Shown: positions 1 through 9,700 of the stretch, one piece after another | Layout of the letters: the number at the start of each line of letters is the position of its first letter | Position numbering within the stretch: the stretch's first letter is position 1 | From: Hyphomicrobiaceae bacterium | Lineage (GTDB): Bacteria; Pseudomonadota; Alphaproteobacteria; Rhizobiales; Hyphomicrobiaceae | Assembly (NCBI GenBank): GCA_022844275.1 | Contig: JALHMB010000005.1 | Location: forward strand, 517,612-581,611 | Length of the DNA: 64,000 nt | Reading direction: 5' to 3' | Translations under genes and position numbers: made by a program | Notes under the pieces: generated by a model | Told to the model about the DNA's origin: nothing | Database searches by the model: none | The model's input: the letters and a program-made list of their open reading frames with translations, nothing else

Positions 1-1130
1 TTCTCCTCCGTCGTGTCCGGCGCGCGATTGCCGAAGACGGGCGCGAGCATCTGGTAGAAGCCGTCGACCGCTGGCGCGATCGGCACCGTGTCGTAGCGCA
101 CGCCGAGTGCATTCGCGCACGCCGCCGCATCAGTGAGGCTGTCGCTCGACGTGTAGCGATAAGGCAGCATCACGCAGTGCACGCGATCGGCGCCGAACGC
201 GTCCGTTGCCATGGCTGCGACGAGCGCGCTGTCGATACCGCCGGAAAGACCGAGCACCACGCTCGGGAAGCGGTTCTTGTCGACGTAGTCGCGCAAGCCC
301 AGCACAGAGGCGTGGTAGCCCGCAGCATCCTGCTCCTCGAGGCGCGCGCGGGGACCGCTCTTGCACTGCCAGCCGCTCTCCGTCCGCTCCCAATGCGTGA
401 CGACGAGTGCTTCTTCCCAGTCCGGGAGCTGCACGGCGAGACTCGCATCGGCATTGAGGACGAAGGACGCGCCGTCGAAGACGAGCTCGTCCTGGCCGCC
501 GATCTGATTGAGATAGGCGAGCGGCAGCCCGGTCTCGGTAACGCGCGCCACCGCGATATTCATGCGGACGTCGATCTTCTTCCAGTCGAAGGGCGAGCCG
601 TTCGGCACGATGAGCAGCTCGGCGCCGCACTCGGCGAGACATTCCGTGACCTCGTCGGTCCAGATGTCCTCGCAGATGGGCACGCCGATCTTGACGCCGC
701 GAAAGTTGATCGGTCCCGGCAGCGGGCCCGGATCGAAAACGCGCTTTTCGTCGAACACGCCGTAGTTCGGGAGGTCCACCTTCAGGCGGACGGCAGCGAC
801 CTTGCCTTCATCGAGCAGGGCAACGGCGTTGTACACCTTTCCGTCCTCGGGCCAGACGGTGCCGACGAGCACGGCCGGACCGGGTCCGAGATCGGTGGCG
901 AGTTGCTCGACTGCGGCGCGGCACGCCGCGGCAAACGCCGGCTTGCGCACGAGGTCCTCGGGCGGGTAGCCGCACACGTATAGCTCCGGCAGCACCAGGA
1001 GGTCCGCCCCCTTGCCGGCGGCATCAGCGCGCACGCGGCGAAGCTTCGCCAGGTTGCCGGCGAGGTCGCCGAGAACGGGGTTGAGCTGCGCAAGCGCAAT
1101 CGAGAGGGAACGGGCGGGTGCGTTCGACAT
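1..1130 (-). CDS. nadE: Glutamine-dependent NAD+ synthetase (partial, C-terminus off window)
   Basis: Makes NAD+ from nicotinic acid adenine dinucleotide, using ammonia released from glutamine; cytosolic last step of NAD synthesis. The protein starts MSNAPARSLSIALAQLNP at an ATG read leftward from 1130. The N-terminal nitrilase (glutaminase) domain shows LLVLPELY (Glu) and PICEDIW (Cys nucleophile). The synthetase domain begins near residue 290 with the PP-loop motif GLSGGIDSALVAA, followed by VMLPYRYTSSDS. The reading frame runs off the left edge, so roughly the last third of the synthetase domain is not seen. It is the first gene of a leftward transcript, and the next gene upstream lies about 100 bases away on the same strand. 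Confidence 0.93.
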   Translation of the reverse strand, partial: MSNAPARSLSIALAQLNPVLGDLAGNLAKLRRVRADAAGKGADLLVLPELYVCGYPPEDLVRKPAFAAACRAAVEQLATDLGPGPAVLVGTVWPEDGKVYNAVALLDEGKVAAVRLKVDLPNYGVFDEKRVFDPGPLPGPINFRGVKIGVPICEDIWTDEVTECLAECGAELLIVPNGSPFDWKKIDVRMNIAVARVTETGLPLAYLNQIGGQDELVFDGASFVLNADASLAVQLPDWEEALVVTHWERTESGWQCKSGPRARLEEQDAAGYHASVLGLRDYVDKNRFPSVVLGLSGGIDSALVAAMATDAFGADRVHCVMLPYRYTSSDSLTDAAACANALGVRYDTVPIAPAVDGFYQMLAPVFGNRAPDTTEE

Positions 1131-1235
1131 GGTCGGAAAATAGTGCGAGCCGGGGGCGGGGCGCAACGCAACTCTTGCCCGACGTTGCCAGCCATGCATC
1201 GCCGCCACAGCCGCAACGTGCGTGCTAGGGGTGCG

Positions 1236-2018
1236 TTACCATTCTTTGAGAAGCGCAGCACCGACGATGGCGCCGGCATCGCCGCGCTGCAGAATGATCG
1301 CGCAGCCGTCCGCGCCCGATTGCTTCACCGCATGGTGGGCAATCTTGATGGTCGCCGCCGTGCCGTTCCACACGCCCACGGGCATCCATTCGCGTACGAC
1401 GTTGTGGTAGACGCCGATCTTGCCGACGTTCTCTCCGCGCTTGATCTTAACCTCGACTTCGCGGCGTATCAGGGCGAGCCAGATCGTGGCCTCGCCGGCC
1501 TTGGCCGGATCGCGGGCGGCCTCGAGATCGATGATGATGTGCTCTTTTGCACTACGCACGCGGACACCGACCCGCGCGGGATCGATCTTCGGCGTCGTTA
1601 TGGCAATGGCCTTGTCGATATCCGCCTCGCTGGAGCCGAGGACATGCTTAAGGCCGTTGACCACGACCTGCGGCGTGTAGACTCGTCCGTCGCCGCGGGC
1701 CGTGGCGTAGGCGCGCTGGCGGGCGCTAAACTTGGGACTGGCGAGAGTGTCCTTCCAGCCGAGGTAATCCCAGTAGTCCACGGGAAACGTCAGCGCGACG
1801 ACATTGGGGCGCTCGGCAAACGTCTTGAGGAGCGTGTCCGCCTGTGGGCAGGAGGAGCAGCCCTGGCTGGTGAAGAGCTCGATGACGGTTATCGGGGTCT
1901 GCGCCGCACTCGGCAGATTTTCGACCTTTTCAGGGCTCGCTGCCGCGACCGGTCCCGCCAGCATCGCGCCGGCCAATGCCAAAGCGACGTACGTCGGCCA
2001 TGAAGTCAGCGCGCGCAT
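1236..2018 (-). CDS. DUF1223 family exported thioredoxin-fold protein
   Basis: A 260-residue protein with a clear Sec signal peptide (hydrophobic stretch about residues 8-25, ending GPVAAA). The mature part opens like a thioredoxin fold: VIELFTSQGCSSCPQADTLL places a CSSC pair near residues 54-57, followed by FPVDYWDYLGW, which is characteristic of the DUF1223 family. Members are predicted periplasmic proteins without an established reaction; a redox or disulfide role is inference from the CxxC pair. It is transcribed leftward toward nadE with a gap of about 105 bases, so it may or may not share that transcript. Confidence 0.85.
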   Translation of the reverse strand: MRALTSWPTYVALALAGAMLAGPVAAASPEKVENLPSAAQTPITVIELFTSQGCSSCPQADTLLKTFAERPNVVALTFPVDYWDYLGWKDTLASPKFSARQRAYATARGDGRVYTPQVVVNGLKHVLGSSEADIDKAIAITTPKIDPARVGVRVRSAKEHIIIDLEAARDPAKAGEATIWLALIRREVEVKIKRGENVGKIGVYHNVVREWMPVGVWNGTAATIKIAHHAVKQSGADGCAIILQRGDAGAIVGAALLKEW

Positions 2019-2416
2019 TTCAGCTCCGTCCGGTCGGGCCAGGGGCTTCAGGCGAGCAATGCTGTAAGGCAGCTCGCCGAACGAACGACGGCTCGGTGCG
2101 TGTAAGCGGTATCGGCATGGCCCAGGATATTGCTCTTTGCCACTTCAATTGCGAGTCACGAATGCTTGACAAATTGGTCCTAGCGGCTGCTTCCCCCACT
2201 TGCAAATTGAATGTCTTAGGTGCGTAACCAGCTTGGAATGTCGCATCTTTCGGTGACGCGCTCGGGCCACATTGTCGCGGTCGAAGCGTTGCCCCCGAGC
2301 CGCTTGCTTGCTCGTCGTTGTCGCAGCGCATCTGGCATTCGTACTGGCTGAAAACGCAACGGCCTGCCGAGGGGCAGGCCGCGCCGTATTCGACTCTTCG
2401 CCGCATGGACGATTGA
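2019..2416. other. Intergenic region with a terminator-like hairpin
   Basis: No convincing gene. On the minus strand, just downstream of the L,D-transpeptidase stop, a 9-bp stem (2360-2368 with 2373-2381, CGGCCTGCC/GGCAGGCCG) has a 4-base loop. On that strand it is followed by TTGCGTTTTC, so it is probably a weak intrinsic terminator for the transpeptidase gene. The rest should hold the promoter of the DUF1223 gene, but no clear -35/-10 pair was seen. Confidence 0.5.
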
Positions 2417-3295
2417 TCAGTTGACGGAGGCGTCGTCTTCGGGCGCCGCAGTATTGCTGCTGACTGGCGTCGTCTGCTCCTGCTTCTTCGAAGCGGGATT
2501 GACATTGCCGCTGCGGACCGGGCGCTTCTGCTGGGCACGCTGCTTGGTCGGCTCCGCGCGCTCAGGGCGCTGCCGCGGCGCAGGCTCGTCGTCCTGGAAC
2601 CAGGGGAAGACGAAACCAGTCGAGGCGCCTGTCATCTCGCGCGAGCTCGTGCGGTTCACGACGCCGCCGCTGCCGCCCCACGAAGCTGTCGTCGGCTCCG
2701 ATGTCGTGTAGCGGTTCCAGGACACAGCGACGCGTGTGCCGACAGGCACGCGATCGTAGAGGTCGATCACGTCCTTATTGTACATGCGGATGCAGCCCTT
2801 CGAGACCGCCTGACCGATCGACCACGGCGCGTCCGTGCCGTGGATGCGATACATGGTAGCGCCGAGGTAGAGGGCGCGGGCACCCATCGGGTTCATCGGG
2901 TCACCGCCGGGCACGTGCCGCGGTAGCTTGGGGTTCTCACGGAGCATTTCCGCAGTCGGCGTCCACGGTGGATCGACGCGCTTCGAGGACACCTGCAGCG
3001 TTCCCTGCCAGCGGCTCTGCTCACGCGGAACCGCGATCGGATAGCTGATCGCCTCGCCGGGCTTGGTGACCAGGTAGAGCTTGCGGTCGCTGAAGCTCAC
3101 GATGATTTGGCCGGGCCGATGCTGCACGCCGAAACGCACGACTTCCTTGCCGCTGCCGCCGACCTGCTGGCTGCTGCCGCCCCAGAGCCAGCTCAGGCCT
3201 TGCGCCGCGGCTGGGGTCGGTGTCATCGGTGCGAAGGTCGCGAAGGCCAGGGCAGCACTAGCGAGCAATGTGCGGGGGAAAGCGTGGCCGATCAT
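2417..3295 (-). CDS. L,D-transpeptidase (YkuD domain), exported
   Basis: Forms 3-3 cross-links in peptidoglycan or attaches proteins to it, in the periplasm. The chosen start, MIGHAFPRTL at 3295, is preceded by GGAGAAG and begins a signal peptide ending PTPAAAQG. The YkuD domain starts around residue 57 (GQIIVSFSDRKLYLV). It carries the catalytic signature as MYRIHGTDAPWSIGQAVSKGCIRMYNKDV, here split as a His-Gly pair, then SKGCIRM with the Cys nucleophile near residue 185. The last 80 residues are low-complexity and rich in Pro, Arg, Gln and Thr, probably a disordered cell-wall tail. Monocistronic, with a hairpin downstream. Confidence 0.9.
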   Translation of the reverse strand: MIGHAFPRTLLASAALAFATFAPMTPTPAAAQGLSWLWGGSSQQVGGSGKEVVRFGVQHRPGQIIVSFSDRKLYLVTKPGEAISYPIAVPREQSRWQGTLQVSSKRVDPPWTPTAEMLRENPKLPRHVPGGDPMNPMGARALYLGATMYRIHGTDAPWSIGQAVSKGCIRMYNKDVIDLYDRVPVGTRVAVSWNRYTTSEPTTASWGGSGGVVNRTSSREMTGASTGFVFPWFQDDEPAPRQRPERAEPTKQRAQQKRPVRSGNVNPASKKQEQTTPVSSNTAAPEDDASVN

Positions 3296-3933
3296 TTTCT
3301 TCTCCGGTCGTCGTTCTTGTTGCCCCCGCATGAGGGCGCGGGCCTCTAGCTCATTTTCTCATGTGCGAGGGGCGAGCCTCGGCACGCAGTATTCCGTCCC
3401 GCAGCGGGCGCAGGATTCTCAACTTTTATGGTGCCCCGTTTTGTTGAACGGACCGTTACGCGTTGTCCGGCTTGTCAGCCTTCCGTAGCCGCGCAGGCGT
3501 TCTCACAACGCACCGTCTAGCCGTGTTGTTGCAGGGTCCCCCGCCAGAGCTTTCGGACGTCCCGCCGTCCGTCGACCGGTCGTGCAATTTCTGCTTTCTT
3601 GCGCGTGCCTGCGCCGGGAAAGCGTGGCTGCTCGAACAATCTGAATGTGGTGGTGATACTGGCGATGCTTCGAAGCAGATGCAATCGCGCGAGGGCTAAT
3701 CTGGTCATCACGAAGGCGAGAATGGGCATATTTCAAGGAAAGTGTGGGATTCTCGTCACGTAGCTTCATAGTGATACCCAAATACACGCAGATCGTTTGT
3801 GCACTGATTAGCTCTATCGAGCTCTCCCCGCTCCATAATCTGCACGTGTTGGAAACCTGTGGCCGAGCTGGGGAAAGTCTCCCGCTTCGGGAGGCTTGCG
3901 GCCCTTTTGATCTCTTTTCGTTCTCATTTTTTA
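3296..3933. other. Long intergenic region before the SOS operon
   Basis: About 640 bases between divergent transcripts. No reading frame here resembles a protein, and the base composition is lower in GC toward the right end (poly-T and poly-A runs near 3915-3970). The left end should hold the promoter of the L,D-transpeptidase gene. I see no RNA gene or repeat here. Confidence 0.4.
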
Positions 3934-3973
3934 TTGACAGAAAAGGCGGTCAGGCTTAGAACAAAAAAAGAAC
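3934..3973 (+). promoter_or_regulatory. SOS promoter of imuA-imuB-dnaE2 with LexA box
   Basis: TTGACA (3934-3939) is separated by 17 bases from TAGAAC (3957-3962), a near-consensus sigma70-type promoter. Overlapping the -10 is GAACAAAAAAAGAAC (3959-3973), an exact match to the alphaproteobacterial LexA operator GAAC-N7-GAAC (known from Rhizobiales and Caulobacter). Bound LexA would block RNA polymerase, so the downstream mutasome operon should be induced by DNA damage. The leader to the first plausible start codon is 75-200 bases. Confidence 0.88.
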
Positions 3974-4124
3974 TTGGGCGGCCCGGGAAGAACGGTCCGA
4001 CCCGCGTAAAGGTGACCATACGCAGTTTTGAAGAGCGTACCCCTTGGACAAGGTGCCCCGAGACCCCCTCTCACCCCAGCCCTTGGCCAAGCGGATCTTC
4101 GTGGTTCGTAGCAATACGGACGAA

Positions 4125-4172
4125 AGTGCCAGTGCGAGTATAAGTGCCAGTAAGCGTACGAGTAAGCGTATG
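4125..4172 (+). repeat. Degenerate hexamer repeat at the imuA start
   Basis: Eight contiguous 6-base units, six of them beginning AGT (AGTGCC, AGTGCG, AGTATA, AGTGCC, AGTAAG, CGTACG, AGTAAG, CGTATG). The array ends in the putative ATG of imuA. If translation began at the upstream TTG it would encode a Ser-X-Ser-X run in frame. It is a possible slippage site affecting the leader. Confidence 0.6.
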
Positions 4173-5072
4173 TGTCCCCCTGGCGGCGGTGCGGTTGCCC
4201 CCTTTTTCGCACCGCCGCCAGCCCCCCATCCTGACCAGGCGCGGATCGAGCGGCTCAGGACCGTGCTCGCGGGGCTCGAGCGGCGCCAAAGCTTCGGCCG
4301 TACGCTGGGGGCTGCAAATTCTGTCGGCTTGGCGGCGCAGGCCGGCTGGACACTCGGTGCCCCGGAGGTGGATGGCTGGCTGCCCGGCTGCCAGCTCGAC
4401 GCCGAGAGCCTCGGCGAGATCAAGCCCGAGAGCTACGCCGATACTCCGGCTGCTCTTGTCTTTGCCCTTCTGTTGGCTACCCGCCGTCTCGGCATGGGCT
4501 GCGCTGACAACCGGTCGTCTTCTTCTATACCGCCGGCGAGGTCGCCTGGCCTTGTGGTGTGGTGCTGGCCTCAGAGATTCGCCCGCGAGAGCGGCGGGCT
4601 CTATGGCCCAGGCCTCGCGCATCTCGGCCTCGATCCTGCGCGGCTCTTGCGGGTCGAGACGGCGACGCCAGCCGAAACTCTCTGGGCGATGGAAGAGAGC
4701 CTCGCATCGTCGTCGGCGGCCATCGTCATCGGCTGCCTCGACTCGGTCTCCCTTACGCCGGCCCGGCGTCTCGCACTTGCTGCTGCCGCGCACCGCACGC
4801 CAGCCCTGATGGTGACCGCGGCCCGTTCCGCTGCCACGGCCGCGACCTCCACTCGCTGGCGCATCGCCACCGCCCCGAGTGCACCGCATCCCTTCGATCC
4901 GGAAGCGCCCGGCGATCCGCGCTTCAAACTCACGCTCGAACGCTGCCGCGGCACGGCCGTCGGCGCTGTGTCGCCGTCCTCTGTTGTGGAGTGGAGTAGT
5001 CATGACGCGTATCGTTTCCGTGTGGCTGCCGGCATGGCCGATCGAGCGTCTGAGGCGGCATCTCGGGCCTGA
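4170..5072 (+). CDS. imuA: ImuA, SulA/RecA-like mutasome protein
   Basis: First gene of the damage-inducible imuA-imuB-dnaE2 cassette. ImuA is a RecA-like protein that works with ImuB and the DnaE2 polymerase in translesion synthesis. Recognisable parts are the N-terminal RIERLRTVLAGLE helix, a central GLVVWCWPQRFARESGGLYGPGLAHLGLDPARLL stretch (split here in description only) typical of the family, and the C-terminal VVEWSSHDAYRF. The start is uncertain: ATG at 4170 gives 300 residues, while an in-frame TTG at 4044 would add 42 residues. No strong ribosome site precedes either. The 3' end overlaps imuB by 71 bases in another frame, which suggests coupled translation. Confidence 0.82.
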   Translation: MCPPGGGAVAPFFAPPPAPHPDQARIERLRTVLAGLERRQSFGRTLGAANSVGLAAQAGWTLGAPEVDGWLPGCQLDAESLGEIKPESYADTPAALVFALLLATRRLGMGCADNRSSSSIPPARSPGLVVWCWPQRFARESGGLYGPGLAHLGLDPARLLRVETATPAETLWAMEESLASSSAAIVIGCLDSVSLTPARRLALAAAAHRTPALMVTAARSAATAATSTRWRIATAPSAPHPFDPEAPGDPRFKLTLERCRGTAVGAVSPSSVVEWSSHDAYRFRVAAGMADRASEAASRA

Positions 5073-6711
5073 GGACGTGCCGGCGGACCGGCCAATGGCA
5101 CTTGTCGCCCACGGCGCGCATGGGTTGGGAATCACCGCCGCGAACGAGGCGGCGCGTGCGCTCGGTGTGCGGGTCGGCGCTGGGCTTGCAGATGCGCGGG
5201 CGGCCCTGCCGGATCTGATCACACGGACTGCCGAGTGCGCAGGAGATCGAGAGGATCTCATACATCTCGCGCGCTGGTGCGGCCGCTATGGGCTGGCCCG
5301 CAACGTCGACGGCAAGGACGGGCTCTGGATCGACATCACCGGTGTCGCACATCTCTTTGTCCCGAAGCTTGGTGGGTCGGCGATAGATTGGCCCCAAGCG
5401 GAAGACGCAGTCGCCGAGGTGGCGCTGCTCGCCGATCTCGTTCATCGCTTTTCACGTCTATGTCTTAACGTGCGGGTTGCGTGCGCCGATACGCTCGGCG
5501 CCGCACACGCGCTCGCCCGGTTCGCGCCGTCGTCGGAAGGCGCCTCCGTGATCGCGCCACCGGGAGGGGCGAGCCAGGCGCTCGCGCCATTACCTGTAGC
5601 TGCCTTGCGTATCGACGCCAGTGCCGTGCGCCTGCTCGAGCGGCTCGGTCTCCGGCGCATTGGTCAGCTCTATGGTCTGCCCCGCGCGGCTCTCGAGCGT
5701 CGCTTTGGCGCCCTGAACCGCAAGGACAGACCGGGGGCCGAAACCATTGCCACGGTGCTGATGCGTCTCGACCAGACGCTCGGCTACTACGGCGAGCCCC
5801 GCGCGCCGCTCGTCGAGACACCGGATTTCACTGCTCGCCTGCCGTTCTCCGACCCGCTGCTCACATCAGCTGGTATCGAGGCAGCACTCGAGCGGCTGTG
5901 CAGCGACCTTGCCCGTACGCTGACCGAAGCTGCTGTCGGCGGGCGCCGCTTCCATCTTTCGCTCTACCGTTCGGATGGTACTCTCGGCGAGGTCGCGATC
6001 GGCACCAGCACGCCCTGCTGGGATGACGTCCATATCCGCCGGCTGCTGATGGAGAAGATCGCCGCGTTCGATGCCGGCTTCGGCATCGACCTGATGACGC
6101 TCGACGCGAGCGAGGTGACGCGTTTCGACGCCGGCCAGCCGGAGCTCGATGCGGACGTCGCCGGTGTGCACGCCCGCGCCGCCGCCCGGCTCGTCGATCG
6201 TCTCTCGGGCCGTCTCGGCAGCAGTCGCGTCATGCGCCTTCTCCCCCATGCCAGTCACATCCCGGAGGCCGCGCAGAAACGGGTGTCAGTCATGGGGATA
6301 GCCGAGGTGAAAGCGGCAGCCCTATCCGAGAAGCTTGTGTTCGCTTCCGAGAAGCGCCGCCCCGCCTTCCTGCTGGATCCGCCCGAGCCGATCGAGGTTC
6401 TCGCAGCCATTCCTGAGGGTGCACCTGCGCTGATCGTCTGGCGACGCGTGCGCCGAAGGATTGTGCGCGCCGAGGGACCCGAGCGGATCGCGCCCGCATG
6501 GTGGGCGGCCTATGTTCCGCGCGCGCGAGAAACGGGCGCCCACGCGGCGCTCACCCGCGACTACTACATGATCGAGGAGGCTGACGGCGCCCGCTACTGG
6601 GTCTTCCGTGCCGGCCTGTATGACCGGGAGAGAGATGGAGAAGGTGCCGAGGATGATGACGAGACGCCGGCTCGCCTGCCGCGCTGGTTCATGCACGGGT
6701 TGGTGCCATGA
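5002..6711 (+). CDS. imuB: ImuB, Y-family polymerase-like mutasome adaptor
   Basis: A 569-residue Y-family DNA polymerase homologue that acts as a hub, linking DnaE2, ImuA and the beta clamp in SOS mutagenesis. The start ATG at 5002 follows GGAGTGGAG. The first catalytic block, normally with acidic residues, reads IVSVWLPAWPIERL and has no acidic residue in the usual place, as expected for catalytically inactive ImuB. LWIDITGVAHLF is the palm motif near residue 110. The helix-hairpin-helix region is RLGLRRIGQLYGLP. The C-terminus (GARYWVFRAGLY, then PRWFMHGLVP) is typical of ImuB. The stop overlaps dnaE2 as ATGA. Confidence 0.93.
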   Translation: MTRIVSVWLPAWPIERLRRHLGPEDVPADRPMALVAHGAHGLGITAANEAARALGVRVGAGLADARAALPDLITRTAECAGDREDLIHLARWCGRYGLARNVDGKDGLWIDITGVAHLFVPKLGGSAIDWPQAEDAVAEVALLADLVHRFSRLCLNVRVACADTLGAAHALARFAPSSEGASVIAPPGGASQALAPLPVAALRIDASAVRLLERLGLRRIGQLYGLPRAALERRFGALNRKDRPGAETIATVLMRLDQTLGYYGEPRAPLVETPDFTARLPFSDPLLTSAGIEAALERLCSDLARTLTEAAVGGRRFHLSLYRSDGTLGEVAIGTSTPCWDDVHIRRLLMEKIAAFDAGFGIDLMTLDASEVTRFDAGQPELDADVAGVHARAAARLVDRLSGRLGSSRVMRLLPHASHIPEAAQKRVSVMGIAEVKAAALSEKLVFASEKRRPAFLLDPPEPIEVLAAIPEGAPALIVWRRVRRRIVRAEGPERIAPAWWAAYVPRARETGAHAALTRDYYMIEEADGARYWVFRAGLYDRERDGEGAEDDDETPARLPRWFMHGLVP

Positions 6712-9700
6712 AGTCCGCCTATGCCGAGCTGCAGGTGACGACCAACTTTTCCTTTCTGCGCGGCGGCTCGCATCCTCAAGAGCTGGTGGCGGCAGCCAAG
6801 CTGCAGGGTCTGGCGGCTCTGGCCGTCACGGATCGCAACACGCTCGCTGGTGTCGTGCGTGCGCACGTGGCCGCAAAGCAGGTCGGCCTCAAGCTCATCG
6901 TCGGCGCACGTCTCGATCTCGCTGATGCGCCGAGCCTCATCTGCCTGCCGACGGACCGTGCGGCTTATGGCCGTCTCTGCCGTCTACTTTCCAAGGGTCA
7001 GATTGCCGCCGACAAAGGCCAATGCATTCTCACGCTCGAGGATATCTCGGCCGAAGCGGATGGACAGATCCTTATCGCGCTTGCTCCGGAAAACCGGAGC
7101 TGGCGGGCAGAAGCCGCTCATGCCGCCTTCGAGGCCGAGCTGCGTCGTCTCAAGATGAGCCTCGCACCCGCCGCTCTTTATCTCGCTGCCACGCACAGCT
7201 ATTGCGGCGATGATCGCGCCCGCATTGCCGCACTCGCCGCACTTGCTCGGCGCTGCCGCGTGCCGCTCGTCGCAACGGGAGACGTGCTCTATCACATGCC
7301 CCACCGCCGCCCGCTCCAGGACGTGCTGACTTGCATTCGCGAAGACGTGTGCATCGGCGAGGCGGGGTTGCGGCTCGCACCGAATGCCGAGCGTCACATC
7401 AAACCACCGCACGAGATGGCGCGATTGTTCGAGGGGCATGATACCGCGCTCGCCCGCACGCTGGAGATCGCCGAAGCCTGCACGTTCAATCTCGAAGATC
7501 TGCAATACGAGTATCCCGACGAGCCCGTACCGCCCGGCAAGACACCGCATGGTCATCTCGCAGATCTCGTCGGGGAAGGTGCGCGTGAGAAATTTCCCGG
7601 CGGCGTACCAGAGAAGGTCCGAACGCTTATCGAGAAGGAACTCGCGCTGATCGAGGAACTCAAGTACGCGCCCTACTTCCTCACGGTGCACGACATCGTT
7701 GCTTTCGCGAAGAGCCAAGACATTCTCTGCCAGGGGCGCGGCTCGGCGGCCAACTCCGTGGTCTGCTACTGCCTTGGCATTACCGCGGTTAACCCGACGG
7801 AGGTCGATCTTCTCTTCGAGCGTTTCATCAGCGCCGACCGCAAGGAGCCACCGGACATCGACGTCGATTTCGAGCACGAGCGGCGCGAGGAGGTCATCCA
7901 GCACATCTATGACAAATATGGACGCCACCGCGCTGGGCTTGCTGCCACCGTCATCAGCTATCGCTCGCGTTCGGCCGTGCGCGAGGTCGGCAAGGCCATG
8001 GGGCTCAGCGAGGATGTCGTCGCAGCGCTCGCCGGCATGGTTTGGGGGGCGCGCGGAGGTGGTGCCTTGCCTGAACAGCGCGTTCGCGAGGCCGGTCTCG
8101 ATCCCGATGATCCCTTGCTCCAACGCGTGCTCGAGCTGACCGAGGAGCTGATCGGCTTTCCTCGTCATCTCTCCCAGCATGTCGGCGGCTTCGTGCTGAC
8201 GCGCGGCCCGCTGGTGGAGATGGTGCCGGTCGGCAACGCCGCCATGGACCACCGCACATTTGTCGAGTGGGACAAGGACGATCTCGCCGCGCTCAATCTA
8301 CTCAAGGTCGACGTTCTGGGTCTCGGGATGCTCACCTGCATCCGCCGCGCCTTCGACCTGATTGCCATGCACGAAGGCCGTAGATGGACACTTGCGACGC
8401 TGCCGCGCGAGGAGCCTGCCGTCTACGATATGCTGTGCCGGGCCGAGGCCATCGGCGTCTTCCAGGTCGAGAGCCGCGCTCAGATGAACATGCTGCCGCG
8501 CCTCAAGCCCAGGTGCTTCTACGATCTCGTTATCGAGGTGGCGATCGTGCGCCCTGGCCCCATCCAGGGCGACATGGTGCATCCCTATTTGCGCCGGCGC
8601 GATGGAATTGAAGAGCCGGATTACCCGGCCCCGAAGGGCGGCGACCCAGACGAGCTCCGTAACATCCTCAAGAAGACCTTGGGCGTGCCGCTCTTCCAGG
8701 AGCAGGCTATGCGCATCGCCATGGTCGCGGCGCGCTTCACCGATGCCGAGGTCAATGAGCTGAGAAAGGCCATGGCTGCCTTCCGGCGCCGCGGAACCAT
8801 AGAGAAGCTCGAAGAAAAGATGGTGTCCAAAATGGTCGAGCGCGGCTACGCGCGCGACTTCGCGCAGCGGTGCTTCAATCAGATCAAAGGTTTTGGCGAG
8901 TACGGCTTTCCCGAGAGCCATGCCGCGAGCTTCGCGCTGCTCGTCTATGTCTCCGCCTGGATAAAGAAGCATTACCCCGCGGCCTTCTGCGCGGCGCTTT
9001 TGAATTCTCAGCCCATGGGCTTCTACGCGCCGGCTCAGCTCGTGCGAGATGCCCGCGAGAACGGCGTCGAGGTGCGCCCCGTCGACGTCAATCATTCGGA
9101 TTGGGACTGCACGCTCGAACCGGGGGGCAGCGACGGCAGGCCGGCATTGCGCCTTGGGTTCCGCCAGGTCGATGGCATGAACGAGAAGGAAACCCGCGAG
9201 AAGCTGCTGGCCGCACGGGCTGAGGCACCCTTTGCCGATGCGTACGATCTCTGGCGACGCGGCAGTGTTCGCCTCGAGACGATCGAGCGGCTTGCAGCGG
9301 CGGACGCTTTCCGCTCGCTCGGCCTCGATCGGCGTCAGGCTTTATGGGAGGTCAAGGCACTCGACGGCGGAACGCCGCTGCCGCTCTTTGCCTGGAACGA
9401 AACCCGCGAGGCTGGACCCGAGCCTGCTGTGGCGCTGCCGCGGATGCCTCTCTCAGAGCATGTCGTCAACGACTATCAGACGCTCCGTCTCTCGCTGAAG
9501 GCGCACCCGGTGTCGTTCCTGCGAGGGGGCCTGACGCGCCGGCGCATACTCGCGTGCGCGGATCTGGGTGCGACCCGTCAGGGACAATGGGTCTCGGTTG
9601 CCGGTGTGGTGCTCGTGCGGCAGCAGCCTGGCACGGCCAAGGGCGTGATCTTCATGACGGTTGAGGACGAGACAGGTATCGCCAACGTGGTGGTATGGGC

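Noticed and set aside
4071..5261. 396-codon open frame on the minus strand opposite imuA
   Set aside because: Very rich in Arg, Ala and Gly with no family motif; it lies antisense to well-recognised ImuA and ImuB sequence.
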